Source of the DNA: Paraburkholderia largidicola
GTDB lineage: Bacteria > Pseudomonadota > Gammaproteobacteria > Burkholderiales > Burkholderiaceae
NCBI RefSeq assembly: GCF_013426895.1
Contig: NZ_AP023175.1
Coordinates: 558,001-622,000 of the forward strand
Reading direction: 5' to 3'
DNA length: 64,000 nucleotides
Positions within the stretch are counted from its first letter, which is position 1. Each line of letters starts with the position of its first letter. A program made the position numbers and the translations under genes. Below the pieces are notes generated by a model. That model did not search any database, had not been told where the DNA came from, and saw nothing but the letters and a program-made list of their open reading frames with translations. This document shows positions 33,772-43,275 of this stretch, one piece after another.

Positions 33772-35397
33772 TTGACGCTGAACGTCCTTCTCGTCGCCTC
33801 GGAGGCGATGCCGTTGGCGAAGTCCGGCGGTTTGGGCGATATGGTGAGTGCGTACGCCGCCGCGTTGCGCGACGCGGGCGTCGATTCGACCATTCTGTTG
33901 CCTGCGTACCCCGCGGCGCTCGAACGCGCGGTGGGCGTGACGCCCATCTGCCGCATCAGCGGCTTGCCGGGCGGCGACGCGCGGCTGTTGCGCGCGCATA
34001 TGCCCGATACGGGCGTGCCTGTCCTGCTTCTGCAGATGGATCATCTGTTCAAGCGCGACAACCTCTATCAGGACGAACAGGGCCGCGACTATCTCGACAA
34101 CGCGATCCGCTTCGCGTCGCTTGCGGCAGCGGCGACGCGCATTGCGCGTGGCGTGCGCGGCGTGCAGAAGCCCGACATCGTGCATGCGCACGACTGGCAC
34201 ACCGGCCTCACACCGCTTTTGATGAAGGTCGCGGGTGTCACGGCGAAAAGCGTGTTCACCGTGCACAACCTCGCGTTCCAGGGCAACTATCCGCTTGCAT
34301 TGGGCAGCTGGATGGGCGTGCCGCCCGAACTGCTCGCGCCCGCGTTGACGGACCCGCGCAGTATCGAGTTCTATGGCGCACTCAGCATGATGAAAGCGGG
34401 CATCGTGCACGCAGATCAGGTCGTCACCGTCAGCGAGAACTACGCGCGCGAAATCCTCACGCCGCATTTCGGCCATCTGATGGAAGGCGTGCTGCAGGCG
34501 TGCTCGCACAAGCTGTCGGGCATCACGAATGGAATCGACAGCGCGACATGGAATCCCGCCACCGACCCGCTGATCGCCCGCGCCTATTCCGCCGACGACG
34601 TGCGCGGCAAGCAGGCCTGCAAGCGCGATCTGCAGCAGACCTTCGGCCTGAGCGTCGATCCTTTCGCGCCGCTGGTTGCCATCGGCAGCCGTCTTACGTC
34701 GCAAAAGCTGGCCGACGTCGTCGTCGAAGCGCTGCCTTTGCTGCTCGCGCGCGATCCGCGGCTACAGGTGGCGATACTCGGCAAGGGAGACGCGTATCTG
34801 GAAGCGGCAGTGCGGGATCTCGCCGCCGCCTGGCCGCAGCGCGTCGGCGTGCACATCGGCTATGACGAACGGCGCGCGCACATGCTGCACGCAGGCGCCG
34901 ATGTGTTGCTGCATGGCAGCCGCTTCGAGCCATGCGGCCTCACACAGCTCTATGCGCTGCGCTACGGCACGATTCCCGTCGCGTCGCGCGTCGGCGGGCT
35001 GCGCGACACGATTGTCGATTACACGCCCGAGCGTTCGCCTGAACTCGGTTTGCCTGAAGACGGCGCAACGGGCTTTCTGTTCGACGGCGAGACGCCCGAT
35101 GACGTCGCCGCGGCATTGCAGCGCGCGCTCGACGCGTTCATGCGCCCTTCGTCGTGGCATGCGTTGCAGCGCAATGCGATGCGATGCGATTTCAGCTGGC
35201 GCAAGCCGGTGCAGGCGTATCTGAGGCTCTATGCGATGTTGACGGATGCACGCCCGGCGCAACCGCGTGTCGATGTCGAACGCGTTGCAGCGGCATCGGC
35301 GCAACGTCGCGCGAATACGAGCGGCGCAGCGAATGCGAAGACTGCGTGGAGCAATGGCGCAACGTCGTCGCAGGAGACGGTGGCGCGAAGCGCGTGA
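33772..35397 (+). CDS. glgA: glycogen synthase (ADP-glucose dependent), TTG start
   Basis: 541 residues of the GT5 family, which elongates alpha-1,4-glucan from ADP-glucose. The N-terminus has LLVASEAMPLAKSGGLGDMV (KxGG substrate loop) and HAHDWHT. The C-terminal GT-B half contains the family regions GSRLTSQK and SRFEPCGLTQLYALRYGTIPVASRVGGL. The start is a TTG at 33772, eight nt after AGGAG, giving MTLNVLLVASEA as in related proteins. An ATG 25 codons upstream would need an unsupported extension. The C-terminal ~60 residues are a low-complexity Ala/Arg/Asn tail. glgX, which faces it across a terminator, completes glycogen metabolism; glgB and glgC are not in the window. Confidence 0.93.
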   Translation: MTLNVLLVASEAMPLAKSGGLGDMVSAYAAALRDAGVDSTILLPAYPAALERAVGVTPICRISGLPGGDARLLRAHMPDTGVPVLLLQMDHLFKRDNLYQDEQGRDYLDNAIRFASLAAAATRIARGVRGVQKPDIVHAHDWHTGLTPLLMKVAGVTAKSVFTVHNLAFQGNYPLALGSWMGVPPELLAPALTDPRSIEFYGALSMMKAGIVHADQVVTVSENYAREILTPHFGHLMEGVLQACSHKLSGITNGIDSATWNPATDPLIARAYSADDVRGKQACKRDLQQTFGLSVDPFAPLVAIGSRLTSQKLADVVVEALPLLLARDPRLQVAILGKGDAYLEAAVRDLAAAWPQRVGVHIGYDERRAHMLHAGADVLLHGSRFEPCGLTQLYALRYGTIPVASRVGGLRDTIVDYTPERSPELGLPEDGATGFLFDGETPDDVAAALQRALDAFMRPSSWHALQRNAMRCDFSWRKPVQAYLRLYAMLTDARPAQPRVDVERVAAASAQRRANTSGAANAKTAWSNGATSSQETVARSA

Positions 35398-35436
35398 GGC
35401 CGACGCAACAGCGTCTATAAGGGCTATACAAATAGC

Positions 35437-35470
35437 AACGGACCTCTTCTCGCGAAGAGGTCCGTTTTTC
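35437..35470 (+). terminator. glgA terminator
   Basis: Perfect 13-bp stem (35437-35449 with 35454-35466, loop TCGC) running into TTTTTCTTTT. A canonical intrinsic terminator between convergent glgA and glgX. Confidence 0.95.
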
Positions 35471-35536
35471 TTTTAGTACTACCACTACCTCTCAGGTCCG
35501 CCACTACGCCTGCAAACCGGGGCCTTCAAAATACGC

Positions 35537-37708
35537 TCATTCCGTCAACCGCTCTTCGAGCCGCTGGAAGATCCGCTTCGTCTCGCCCTTCGCATGCAAC
35601 GAGAACAGCAAGAGCGAACGGCCCGTCACCTGATACACGTCACCCGATTCGAAATCGGGCAACTCGTCGCGCTCCGGCGCATTCGTGTCGATCATGCAAC
35701 TCCACTGATCGCTGCCCGGTATCTCCGGCAACATGAAGTCGACGACGTCGTGATACGCGTTGATGACGAGCAATAGCGTCGCATCGGAGGCCGGACGCCG
35801 GATGCCGCTCGCCTGCGCGCGCCCGTCGATCACAAGGCCGAAGCAGCGCATCGCCGAATCGTCCCATTGCTCGTCCGTCAGCACGGCGCCGACGGGACTC
35901 AGCCACTTTACATCCGTCACGCCGATGTCCTCGCGCATTTCGCCAGTGAGAAAGCGATTGCGCCTCAGGACGGGTAACGCGTGGCGCAGCGTCGTCAGCT
36001 TGCGCACGAACTCGGTGAGCGCGCGGCCGTTGTCGTCGATGCCCGCCCAGTCGATCCAGCTCACCTCGTTGTCCTGGCAATACGCGTTGTTATTGCCCTT
36101 CTGCGTGCGGCCGAATTCATCGCCGGCAAGCACCATCGGCGTGCCTTGCGAAAACAGCAGCGTCGCGAGCATGTTGCGTTTCTGGCGCTCGCGCAATGCG
36201 ATGATTTCGGGGTCGTCGGACGGCCCTTCCTCGCCGCAATTCCACGAGCGGTTATCGCTATGCCCGTCGTTGTTGTCTTCGCCGTTCGCTTCGTTATGGC
36301 GTTCGTTGTACGAGACGAGATCGTTCAGCGTGAAACCGTCGTGCGCGGTGATGAAGTTCACGCTTGCCCATGGGCGCCGGCCGCGCCGGTTGAAAAAGTC
36401 GCCGGAAGCGGTGAGGCGCTTGGCGAGATCGGCGGCAGAGGCTTCATCGCCCTTCCAGAACGAGCGCACCGTGTCGCGATAGCGATCGTTCCATTCGGCC
36501 CAGCCCGGCGGAAAACCGCCCACCTGATAGCCGCCCGGCCCGCAGTCCCACGGCTCCGCAATCAGCTTCACGCTGGAGATGATCGGGTCCTGCCGGCAGC
36601 TGTCCAGAAAGCCGCCGCCTTCGTCGAAACCGTACGGCTCGCGCCCGAGGATGGTCGCAAGATCGAAGCGGAAACCGTCGACGTTCATCTCCGTCACCCA
36701 GTAGCGCAGACTGTCCGTGACCATCTGCAGCACACGCGGATGCGAGAGGTTCAGCGTGTTGCCCGTGCCCGTGTCGTTGATGTAATAGCGGCACTCGTCG
36801 GGCATGAGCCGGTAGTACGACGCGTTGTCGATGCCGCGAAACGACAGCGTCGGCCCGCGCTCGTTGCCTTCGGCCGTGTGGTTGTACACGACGTCGAGTA
36901 TCAGTTCGAGTCCGGCATCATGCAGCCGGTCGATCATCTCCTTGAACTCTTCGATCACGCCGGGGCCGCGCGCAAAGTAACGCGGATCGGCCGCGAAAAA
37001 GCCGATGGTGTTATAGCCCCAGTAGTTCGTCAGCCCTTTGTCGAGCAGGTATGAATCGTTGACGAACGAATGGATCGGCAGCAGTTCGATCGTCGTCACG
37101 CCGACGCGTTTGATATGGTCGATCACGGCTTTGTGCGCGAGGCCGTCGAAGGTGCCGCGCATCTTTTCGGGCACATCGGGATGCAGCTTCGTATAGCCGC
37201 GCACGTGCGTCTCGTAGACGATCGTGCGATCCCACGGCACGCGCACGCGCGTCGGATGGGTCCAGTTGAACGTCTGGTCGACCACCTGGCACTTCGGCAT
37301 GAACGCCGCGCTGTCGCGCTCGTCGAACGTGAGGTCGTCTTCCGTTTCGAGCGTATAGCCGAACAGCGACGGGTCCCAGCGCAACGACCCGACATGCGCC
37401 TTCGCATACGGGTCGAGCAACAGCTTGTTCGGATTGAAGCGATGCCCCGCTTCAGGCTCATACGGGCCATGCACGCGGTAGCCATACACCGTGCCCGGCT
37501 TCAGGCCGGCCATGTGCACATGCCACACTTCGTCGGTGTATTCGGGCAGTTCGATCCGCTCGAGTTCCTTCTTTCCTTCATCGTCGAACAGGCACAACTC
37601 GACCTTCGTCGCATGCGCGGAAAACAGCGCGAAATTGACCCCTCTGCCATCCCAGGTCGCGCCGAGCGGAAACGGCAGGCCCTCGGAAATGCGGGAATCG
37701 GTTGGCAT
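35537..37708 (-). CDS. glgX: glycogen debranching enzyme GlgX
   Basis: 723 residues of GH13 subfamily 11, which hydrolyse alpha-1,6 branches left by phosphorylase. An N-terminal CBM48-like domain starts GLPFPLGATWDGRGVNFALFSAHA. The catalytic barrel holds DVVYNHTAEG (region I), VDGFRFDLATILG (nucleophile Asp, region II), SVKLIAEPWDCG (acid Glu, region III) and NFITAHDGFTLNDLVSY (region IV). Length matches GlgX. It is convergent with glgA and divergent from the bacteriophytochrome gene, with which it shares a 186-bp promoter region. Confidence 0.96.
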   Translation of the reverse strand: MPTDSRISEGLPFPLGATWDGRGVNFALFSAHATKVELCLFDDEGKKELERIELPEYTDEVWHVHMAGLKPGTVYGYRVHGPYEPEAGHRFNPNKLLLDPYAKAHVGSLRWDPSLFGYTLETEDDLTFDERDSAAFMPKCQVVDQTFNWTHPTRVRVPWDRTIVYETHVRGYTKLHPDVPEKMRGTFDGLAHKAVIDHIKRVGVTTIELLPIHSFVNDSYLLDKGLTNYWGYNTIGFFAADPRYFARGPGVIEEFKEMIDRLHDAGLELILDVVYNHTAEGNERGPTLSFRGIDNASYYRLMPDECRYYINDTGTGNTLNLSHPRVLQMVTDSLRYWVTEMNVDGFRFDLATILGREPYGFDEGGGFLDSCRQDPIISSVKLIAEPWDCGPGGYQVGGFPPGWAEWNDRYRDTVRSFWKGDEASAADLAKRLTASGDFFNRRGRRPWASVNFITAHDGFTLNDLVSYNERHNEANGEDNNDGHSDNRSWNCGEEGPSDDPEIIALRERQKRNMLATLLFSQGTPMVLAGDEFGRTQKGNNNAYCQDNEVSWIDWAGIDDNGRALTEFVRKLTTLRHALPVLRRNRFLTGEMREDIGVTDVKWLSPVGAVLTDEQWDDSAMRCFGLVIDGRAQASGIRRPASDATLLLVINAYHDVVDFMLPEIPGSDQWSCMIDTNAPERDELPDFESGDVYQVTGRSLLLFSLHAKGETKRIFQRLEERLTE

Positions 37709-37894
37709 AGTGGTATTCCTCAGGGCGAATTGGATGGGCGTGACGCGTCATGTCTGCGTGGACACAGCAACATGGACGTTTAGCAATCGTTGTGCCTGAC
37801 AGGTCAATGAAACCCCAATCAAAACCCATGAAGCGCTCCGCGCAGAACCCGCAACGCTTATGCGAGAATGACGTGACCGTCACATGGAGCAAGC
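37709..37894. promoter_or_regulatory. shared glgX/bphP divergent promoter region
   Basis: 186 bp between divergent genes. GTGAC-C-GTCAC (37873-37883) lies just before the bphP ribosome-binding site (GGAGC). No -10/-35 pair is clear enough to call. Confidence 0.4.
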
Positions 37895-40339
37895 ATGTCG
37901 AACGTATCGCGCGTCAACGAAGAGCCCACCGCAGACATGGACCGTGCGATGGTCGATTGCGCCCGCGAGCCGATCCACATTCCGGGCGGCATCCAGCCGC
38001 ATGGCTTTCTCTTCTGCGTGACCGATGAAGGCATCGTCATTCAGGTCAGCGCGAACGTTGCATCGCTCGTGCACACGCCGTTGGAGGACGTGCTCGGCAA
38101 GCCTCTGTCAGGCGTGCTCGGCGAAGCGGCTTCACTGGCCATCACCGCGCTCGCATCGCTCGATACGGAAGGCGTGCCGCTCTACGTCGGCTCGATCGAC
38201 GACCCGCGCCGTGCGGCGAAGCCCGGGGTACATCTCTCGCCGCTCGCCATCGTCGTGCATCGCTATCAGGGCATCGCCTTCGTCGAACTGGAACCGGCGC
38301 GCGGCACGGCCGATGTGTTCTCGTCGATGTACCCGCTGGTGCGTACCTTCATCAACCGCTTGCAGGAAGTGCAGAGCGTGGCCGATCTGGCCGCGCTCGC
38401 CGCGCAGGAAGTGCAGCGCATCACCGGCTACGGGCGCACGCTGGTCTACGACTTCGACGACGAAGGCAACGGCCACGTGATTGCCGAAGCGCTCGACGAA
38501 GGCTACCCGTCGTACATGGATCAGCGCTTTCCCGGCTCCGACATTCCGCCGCAAGCGCGCGCGCTCTACGTGCGCAACCGCATCCGTCTGATCGCGGATG
38601 CGGACTACGCGCCCGCGCCGCTCGTGCCCGCGCTGAATCCCGTCACGCAGGCGCCGACCGATCTCACTTACGCGTCGCTGCGGAGCGTGTCGCCCGTGCA
38701 TGTGCAATACATGAAGAATATGGGCACAGGGTCGTCGATGTCGATGTCGATCGTGGTGCGTGGAAAGCTGTGGGGGTTGATCTCATGCCATCACGCCAGC
38801 GCACGCGTGCCGCCTTTCGAAGTGCGCACCGCGTGCGAGCACATCGCGCAGGTGCTGTCGCTGCAGGTCGAAGCGAAGGAAGATTACGCGGAAGCCGAGC
38901 ACCGCCTCGAACTGCGTCGCCGCCAGTCGCGCCTGCTTGCGACGATGGCGAACACCGATCACTTCATCGACGCGCTCACGAACGATCCGCGCGAACTGCT
39001 CGCGCTGACCAATTCGACGGGCGCGGCGATCGTGTTCGACGGACGCATCGTGTCCATCGGCAACGCGCCCGACGAAGCGACCATCGAGCAACTCGTGGCG
39101 TGGCTCGACACGCAAAGCGACGACATCTGGTCGACCGACGATCTCGCGCATGCATGGGGACGCCCGGCGAATCCCGAATACGCGGGCATGCTCGCCTTGT
39201 CAATTTCGAAGCTGTTTCGCAACTACGTGATCTGGTTTCGCGCGGAGGTGGTGCGCACGCTCAAATGGGCGGGCGATCCGCGCGCGAAGCTGTCGTCGCT
39301 GTCGGCGTCGCTATCGCCGCGCGAGAGCTTCGAAACATGGACCGAAACCGTGCGCGGACGCTCTGCACCGTGGCGGCAGGCCGAACTCGAAATCGCAGTC
39401 GAGTTTCGCACCGCGCTGCTCGGCATCGTGCTGGGGCGCGCCGAAGAGCTGGCGCAGCTCGCGCTGGAACTCGGCCGCGCTAACCAGGAACTCGAAGGTT
39501 TTTCGTACACGGTGTCGCACGATCTGCGCGCGCCGCTGCGGCACATCGTCGGCTTCGCCGATCTGCTGCGCGAGATGGACAGCGCGAAACTCTCGGATCG
39601 CGGCCGCCATTTCGTCGAGCGCATCATCGGCGCCGCGCGCTTCGGCGGCAAGCTGGTCGACGATCTGCTCGCGTTCTCGCAGATGGGCCGCGCCGCGCTG
39701 CGTCCGCAAAGCATCGATCTGCGCGCACTCGTGCAGACGCTGGCTGCCGACGAGCAGCGCAACACGGGCGACCGTGCGATCGAATGGCACGTCGGCGATC
39801 TGCCGGAAGTCACGGCGGACCCCGTGCTGCTCCATGTCGTGCTGCGGAACCTGATCGAGAATGCAGTAAAATTCAGCCGCCTTCGCGACCATCCCCAGGC
39901 CCCTGCCATCATCGAGATTTCGAGCAAGGCGGGTGAAGGCGAGTTTGCGGGACAGCGCGTCGTGTTCGTGCGCGATAACGGCGTCGGCTTCGACATGCGC
40001 TATGTCGACAAGCTGTTCGGCGTGTTCCAGCGGCTGCATCGCGCGGAAGAATTCGAGGGGACGGGCATCGGGCTTGCAAGCGTGCGACGTATCGTCGAAC
40101 GTCATGGCGGCAAGACGTGGGCAGAAGGAAAACTGAACGAAGGCGCGACCATCTATTTCACGTTGCCGCTGACGTTTTCGCCCGATATGCCCGTGCGCGA
40201 CGAGAGCGCGACTGCGGCCGTAGCGCGGCTCGCGGCGCTGTCGCCGGGTCAGCCGTTCAGGCCCGTGCCGAAGGAACTCAATCCCGAGTCGAACGCGGAC
40301 CCGGCTCCAGATGGCGCGAACGACGCCAGGCGCGAATGA
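37895..40339 (+). CDS. bphP: bacteriophytochrome histidine kinase
   Basis: 814-residue red/far-red photoreceptor. The N-terminal PAS domain has Cys22 in VDCAREPIHIPGGIQPHG, the biliverdin attachment site of bacteriophytochromes. The GAF domain shows PGSDIPPQARALYVRN (the conserved Asp-Ile-Pro) and YMKNMGTGSSMSMSI. The PHY tongue is LSPRESFETWTETVRG. The output is a HisKA domain (YTVSHDLRAPLRHIVGFADL) and a HATPase_c domain (RNLIENAVKF, FVRDNGVGFDM, GTGIGLASVRRIVERHGG). It therefore should autophosphorylate in response to light and pass phosphate to the receiver gene 27 nt downstream. It is cytoplasmic. Confidence 0.96.
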   Translation: MSNVSRVNEEPTADMDRAMVDCAREPIHIPGGIQPHGFLFCVTDEGIVIQVSANVASLVHTPLEDVLGKPLSGVLGEAASLAITALASLDTEGVPLYVGSIDDPRRAAKPGVHLSPLAIVVHRYQGIAFVELEPARGTADVFSSMYPLVRTFINRLQEVQSVADLAALAAQEVQRITGYGRTLVYDFDDEGNGHVIAEALDEGYPSYMDQRFPGSDIPPQARALYVRNRIRLIADADYAPAPLVPALNPVTQAPTDLTYASLRSVSPVHVQYMKNMGTGSSMSMSIVVRGKLWGLISCHHASARVPPFEVRTACEHIAQVLSLQVEAKEDYAEAEHRLELRRRQSRLLATMANTDHFIDALTNDPRELLALTNSTGAAIVFDGRIVSIGNAPDEATIEQLVAWLDTQSDDIWSTDDLAHAWGRPANPEYAGMLALSISKLFRNYVIWFRAEVVRTLKWAGDPRAKLSSLSASLSPRESFETWTETVRGRSAPWRQAELEIAVEFRTALLGIVLGRAEELAQLALELGRANQELEGFSYTVSHDLRAPLRHIVGFADLLREMDSAKLSDRGRHFVERIIGAARFGGKLVDDLLAFSQMGRAALRPQSIDLRALVQTLAADEQRNTGDRAIEWHVGDLPEVTADPVLLHVVLRNLIENAVKFSRLRDHPQAPAIIEISSKAGEGEFAGQRVVFVRDNGVGFDMRYVDKLFGVFQRLHRAEEFEGTGIGLASVRRIVERHGGKTWAEGKLNEGATIYFTLPLTFSPDMPVRDESATAAVARLAALSPGQPFRPVPKELNPESNADPAPDGANDARRE

Positions 40340-40366
40340 CGCGCTCATGCTAACGAGGAACTACGC

Positions 40367-40801
40367 GTGCTAAGACCTATCCTGCTGGTGGAAGACAACA
40401 TCAACGACATCGAGTTGACGCTCATTGCGCTAGAAAAAACGCGCCTCGCGAACCCAGTCGTATCGATTCGCGACGGCGCCGAAGCGCTCGATTACCTGCG
40501 GCGCGAAGGTCAGTACGCGGACCGCAAGGACGAGAATCCCGCCGTCATTCTGCTCGACAAGAAACTGCCGAAAATCGATGGCCATGAAGTGCTGAAACAC
40601 GTGCGCGCCGACGACAAGCTCAAGCGCATTCCTGTCGTGATGCTCACGTCGTCGCGCGAAGAAAAAGATCTGCTGCGCAGCTATGATCTCGGTGTGAATG
40701 CCTACGTCGTGAAGCCCGTCGAATTCGACGACTTCATGGCCGCGATCAACGACCTCGGCATGTTCTGGGCCGTGCTCAACGAGCCGCCGCCTTACCGATA
40801 A
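40367..40801 (+). CDS. receiver-only response regulator of bacteriophytochrome (Rcp1-like)
   Basis: 144-residue single receiver domain with VEDNINDIELTLIALEK (acidic pocket), phospho-acceptor Asp in VILLDKKLPKIDGHEVL, MLTSS and the conserved Lys in VVKPVEFDD. The extended N-terminal ED/ND pattern and LPKIDG are characteristic of phytochrome-linked Rcp1-type regulators. The GTG start at 40367 has GAGGAA upstream. It follows bphP by 27 nt on the same strand. Its 3' end overlaps the 3' end of the convergent kinase gene by 10 nt. Confidence 0.92.
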   Translation: MLRPILLVEDNINDIELTLIALEKTRLANPVVSIRDGAEALDYLRREGQYADRKDENPAVILLDKKLPKIDGHEVLKHVRADDKLKRIPVVMLTSSREEKDLLRSYDLGVNAYVVKPVEFDDFMAAINDLGMFWAVLNEPPPYR

Positions 40802-42465
40802 CGATACAGCGGCAGCGTCACCCTGAACGTCGCGCCCTGCCCGCGGCCCGCGCTTTCCGCCGTCACGCTGCCGTGATGCAGATCGACCAGATGCTTGACG
40901 AGCCACAGCCCGAGTCCGAGGCCCGCGACGCGTCCGCCGCTTTCCGGGTTGATCTGCTCGAAGCGCTCGAAAATGCGCGCCAGCGCAGCGGGCTCGATAC
41001 CGCAGCCCGTATCGCGCACGCTCAGTTCCGCCTGCTGGCCGTCGACCGTCACACTGAGCTCGACCTCGCCCTGCGCGCAGAACTTGACGGCATTCGACAA
41101 CAGATTCCACGCGATCTGCTTCATCCGGCTTTCGTCGGCCATCACGACGCACGGCGCCAGTTCGCCGACCTGTAGCCGCAGCCCTTTCGATTCCGCCGTC
41201 ATGCGGATGTCCTCGGCGACGTTGCCCGCGAGCGCGCCGAGGTCGACGGGTTGCAGGCTCACCGAGAGCTTGCCCGTCGCGATCGCGCCGCTATCGAGCA
41301 GATCGTCGACCATGTGCGACAGCTGATGCGCATTGCGTTCGATCACACCCGCCGCGCGCGCCACATGGGAAGGATCGGCTGCGCGCTGCAGCAGCGTCGT
41401 CCACGACACGATCGCGCCGAGCGGCGAACGCAGTTCGTGACTCACGGCTGTGACGAAGTGATCCATGGCGCGCGCCACTTCGTCGCTGTGTTGTCTGGCG
41501 CGCTTCTCGGATTCGGCGATGGCGCGCTGTTCGAGCTCGGCCTCCTTGCGCGACGTGATGTCGAGCGTGAAGCCGATGATCGCCTTCAGTGTTTCGTCCG
41601 TCTGATAACGGCCGAGGCCGCGCAGCAGAATCCAGTGCACCGAGCGGTCGGGCCACGTGACGCGGAACTCCACTTCGAAATGCTCGCGCTGGGCGAGCGC
41701 GCGATCCATCGCCTCTTTCACGCGCGCACGGTCGGCTTCGTCGACGAGTTCATCGAACAGCAGCGTCTGCGTCAACGTGTCCGACGGCGCGAGACCGAGG
41801 TTCACCTTGCATTGATCGGTGCCTTCGACCATGCCCGTGGCCGGGTCCAGTTCCCACGCGCCCACATGGGCGAACGCGAGCGCCTGCCGCAACTGCTCGC
41901 GATGCGCGCGCAGTTCCGCATTCGCCTCGTCGACCAGCACCTGACGCAAGCGTGCCTGCGAACGCAGCTTGGCGCGCTCGCGCTGATCGCGCTCGGTGAC
42001 GGCAATCGAATCGCTGACATCCATCACGCACAGGCCGATCAGCGGCGCACTGCCGTCGCCGGCATCGATCAGCGACGTGCGCACCTGCCAGTAACGTGGC
42101 GTCAGCGTGTCGTCGCGGCGGTCCGGGGCGGGCGTGTCGTAGCGCAGCTGCGGCGAAAGGCGGGTTTCGCCTGGCGCAAGACCGGGCAGCATCGAGTCGA
42201 GCCAGTTGCGTCGCAAATCGCGTTGCGATTGCGAACCGAACTGGTTGATGTCGTAGACGGAACGACCCTGGATATCAGACAGCGTGACGCCATGCATCTG
42301 GCGATAACGTGCGTTCGCCAGCACGACTTCAAACTGCTCGTCGAGGATCAGCCATGCATCCGGCAACAGTTCGAACACCTGCGTGGTGTTCACCGGCAAC
42401 GCGACGCGCTGTTGGCTGGTTAATCTGTCCATAGACTCGCAGTCTACCCGAAAGAAACGGGACAT
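40792..42465 (-). CDS. PAS-domain hybrid-less sensor histidine kinase
   Basis: 557 residues, cytoplasmic with no membrane helix. Two PAS domains come first: FELLPDAWLILDEQFEVVLANARY near residue 30, and a second with FAHVGAWELDPATGMVEG ending in IGFTLDITSRKEAE. A HisKA domain (FVTAVSHELRSPLGAIVSWTTLLQ) and HATPase (WNLLSNAVKFCAQG, VRDTGCGIEP, GLGLGLWLVKHLVDLHHG) follow. It has no receiver domain. The ATG at 42465 has GGCGGTG upstream; an internal ATG at 42432 would also keep all domains. Its end overlaps the convergent receiver gene, and a further receiver gene is divergent. It probably takes part in the phytochrome network. Confidence 0.88.
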   Translation of the reverse strand: MSRFFRVDCESMDRLTSQQRVALPVNTTQVFELLPDAWLILDEQFEVVLANARYRQMHGVTLSDIQGRSVYDINQFGSQSQRDLRRNWLDSMLPGLAPGETRLSPQLRYDTPAPDRRDDTLTPRYWQVRTSLIDAGDGSAPLIGLCVMDVSDSIAVTERDQRERAKLRSQARLRQVLVDEANAELRAHREQLRQALAFAHVGAWELDPATGMVEGTDQCKVNLGLAPSDTLTQTLLFDELVDEADRARVKEAMDRALAQREHFEVEFRVTWPDRSVHWILLRGLGRYQTDETLKAIIGFTLDITSRKEAELEQRAIAESEKRARQHSDEVARAMDHFVTAVSHELRSPLGAIVSWTTLLQRAADPSHVARAAGVIERNAHQLSHMVDDLLDSGAIATGKLSVSLQPVDLGALAGNVAEDIRMTAESKGLRLQVGELAPCVVMADESRMKQIAWNLLSNAVKFCAQGEVELSVTVDGQQAELSVRDTGCGIEPAALARIFERFEQINPESGGRVAGLGLGLWLVKHLVDLHHGSVTAESAGRGQGATFRVTLPLYRYR

Positions 42466-42833
42466 ATGGACACCGCCGGCAAACTTGCGGCGGGTTGTCG
42501 TGCACGTGTTCCGCAACGCGGAATCCGGAATAGTCGACACCGCAGCGCGTCAGAACTTACAACGACGCGGATACTTTTTGCTAAACGTTCTTACTTGCAA
42601 AACATCTGCCTCCCGCGTGCCATGCGCACCTGCACGGAACGCAACGACGAGCGGAAAGTCCCGCTGCGTACGGCGCCGGGCCACGTGCGGCAGTGCGGCG
42701 AAGGGTCCGCGCAGAAGCCTCAAACGTATCGCCGGTCGCATTGGCACGGGTCATGCATGCGTGCAAACCAATTGACGATGACGTTTCGCGTGCACCCGAT
42801 CCCGGCTGCGCGATCAGAAGTTTGCCTGTACAT
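42466..42833. other. divergent intergenic region, kinase / response regulator
   Basis: 368 bp. It contains the small perfect hairpin TTCCGC-AAC-GCGGAA (42509-42523) and no supported gene. It should carry the promoters of the kinase (leftward) and the receiver gene (rightward). Confidence 0.6.
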
Positions 42834-43265
42834 ATGGATTCCAACGCACTATCGGACAGCCACCTCCCTACCATCCTGCTCATCGATGACGAGCCGGACC
42901 TGCTAATCGCGTGGGCCCTTCTCCTCGAACTCGAGGGTTTCCACGTACTCACGGCCTTCGAGCCACGCAAAGGTGTCGAGCTTGCGCAGCGCGTGCATCC
43001 CGCACTCGTCATCACGGATCTGATGATGCCCGGCATGGACGGCGCCGAGGTTTGCCGCATGCTCAAGAACGATCCCGACCTCGACGGCATGCCCGTGATC
43101 CTGTGGAGCGCATCGACCGATATTCCGACCGACCTGGACTGCGAATGCACGCTGCACAAGCCCGTCGCGCGCGAGACTTTGCTGGATCAGGTCGATCTGC
43201 TGCTGGGCCGTCTTCACGACGGCGCCAGGCCGGTGCGCAGCGGGGGCGATGCGTCGTTGAACTAG
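42834..43265 (+). CDS. single-domain response regulator
   Basis: 143-residue receiver domain: ILLIDDEPDLLIAWALLLE (acidic pair), phospho-acceptor Asp in VITDLMMPGMDGAEV, WSASTD (switch Ser/Thr) and the Lys in LHKPVARETLL. No output domain. The ATG at 42834 gives a family-like start after a six-residue lead; a longer upstream extension has no receiver similarity. It ends 10 nt from the convergent heme oxygenase gene and lies next to the PAS kinase, so it is likely a partner in the same signalling group. Confidence 0.88.
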   Translation: MDSNALSDSHLPTILLIDDEPDLLIAWALLLELEGFHVLTAFEPRKGVELAQRVHPALVITDLMMPGMDGAEVCRMLKNDPDLDGMPVILWSASTDIPTDLDCECTLHKPVARETLLDQVDLLLGRLHDGARPVRSGGDASLN

Positions 43266-43275
43266 CGCCCCCTGA

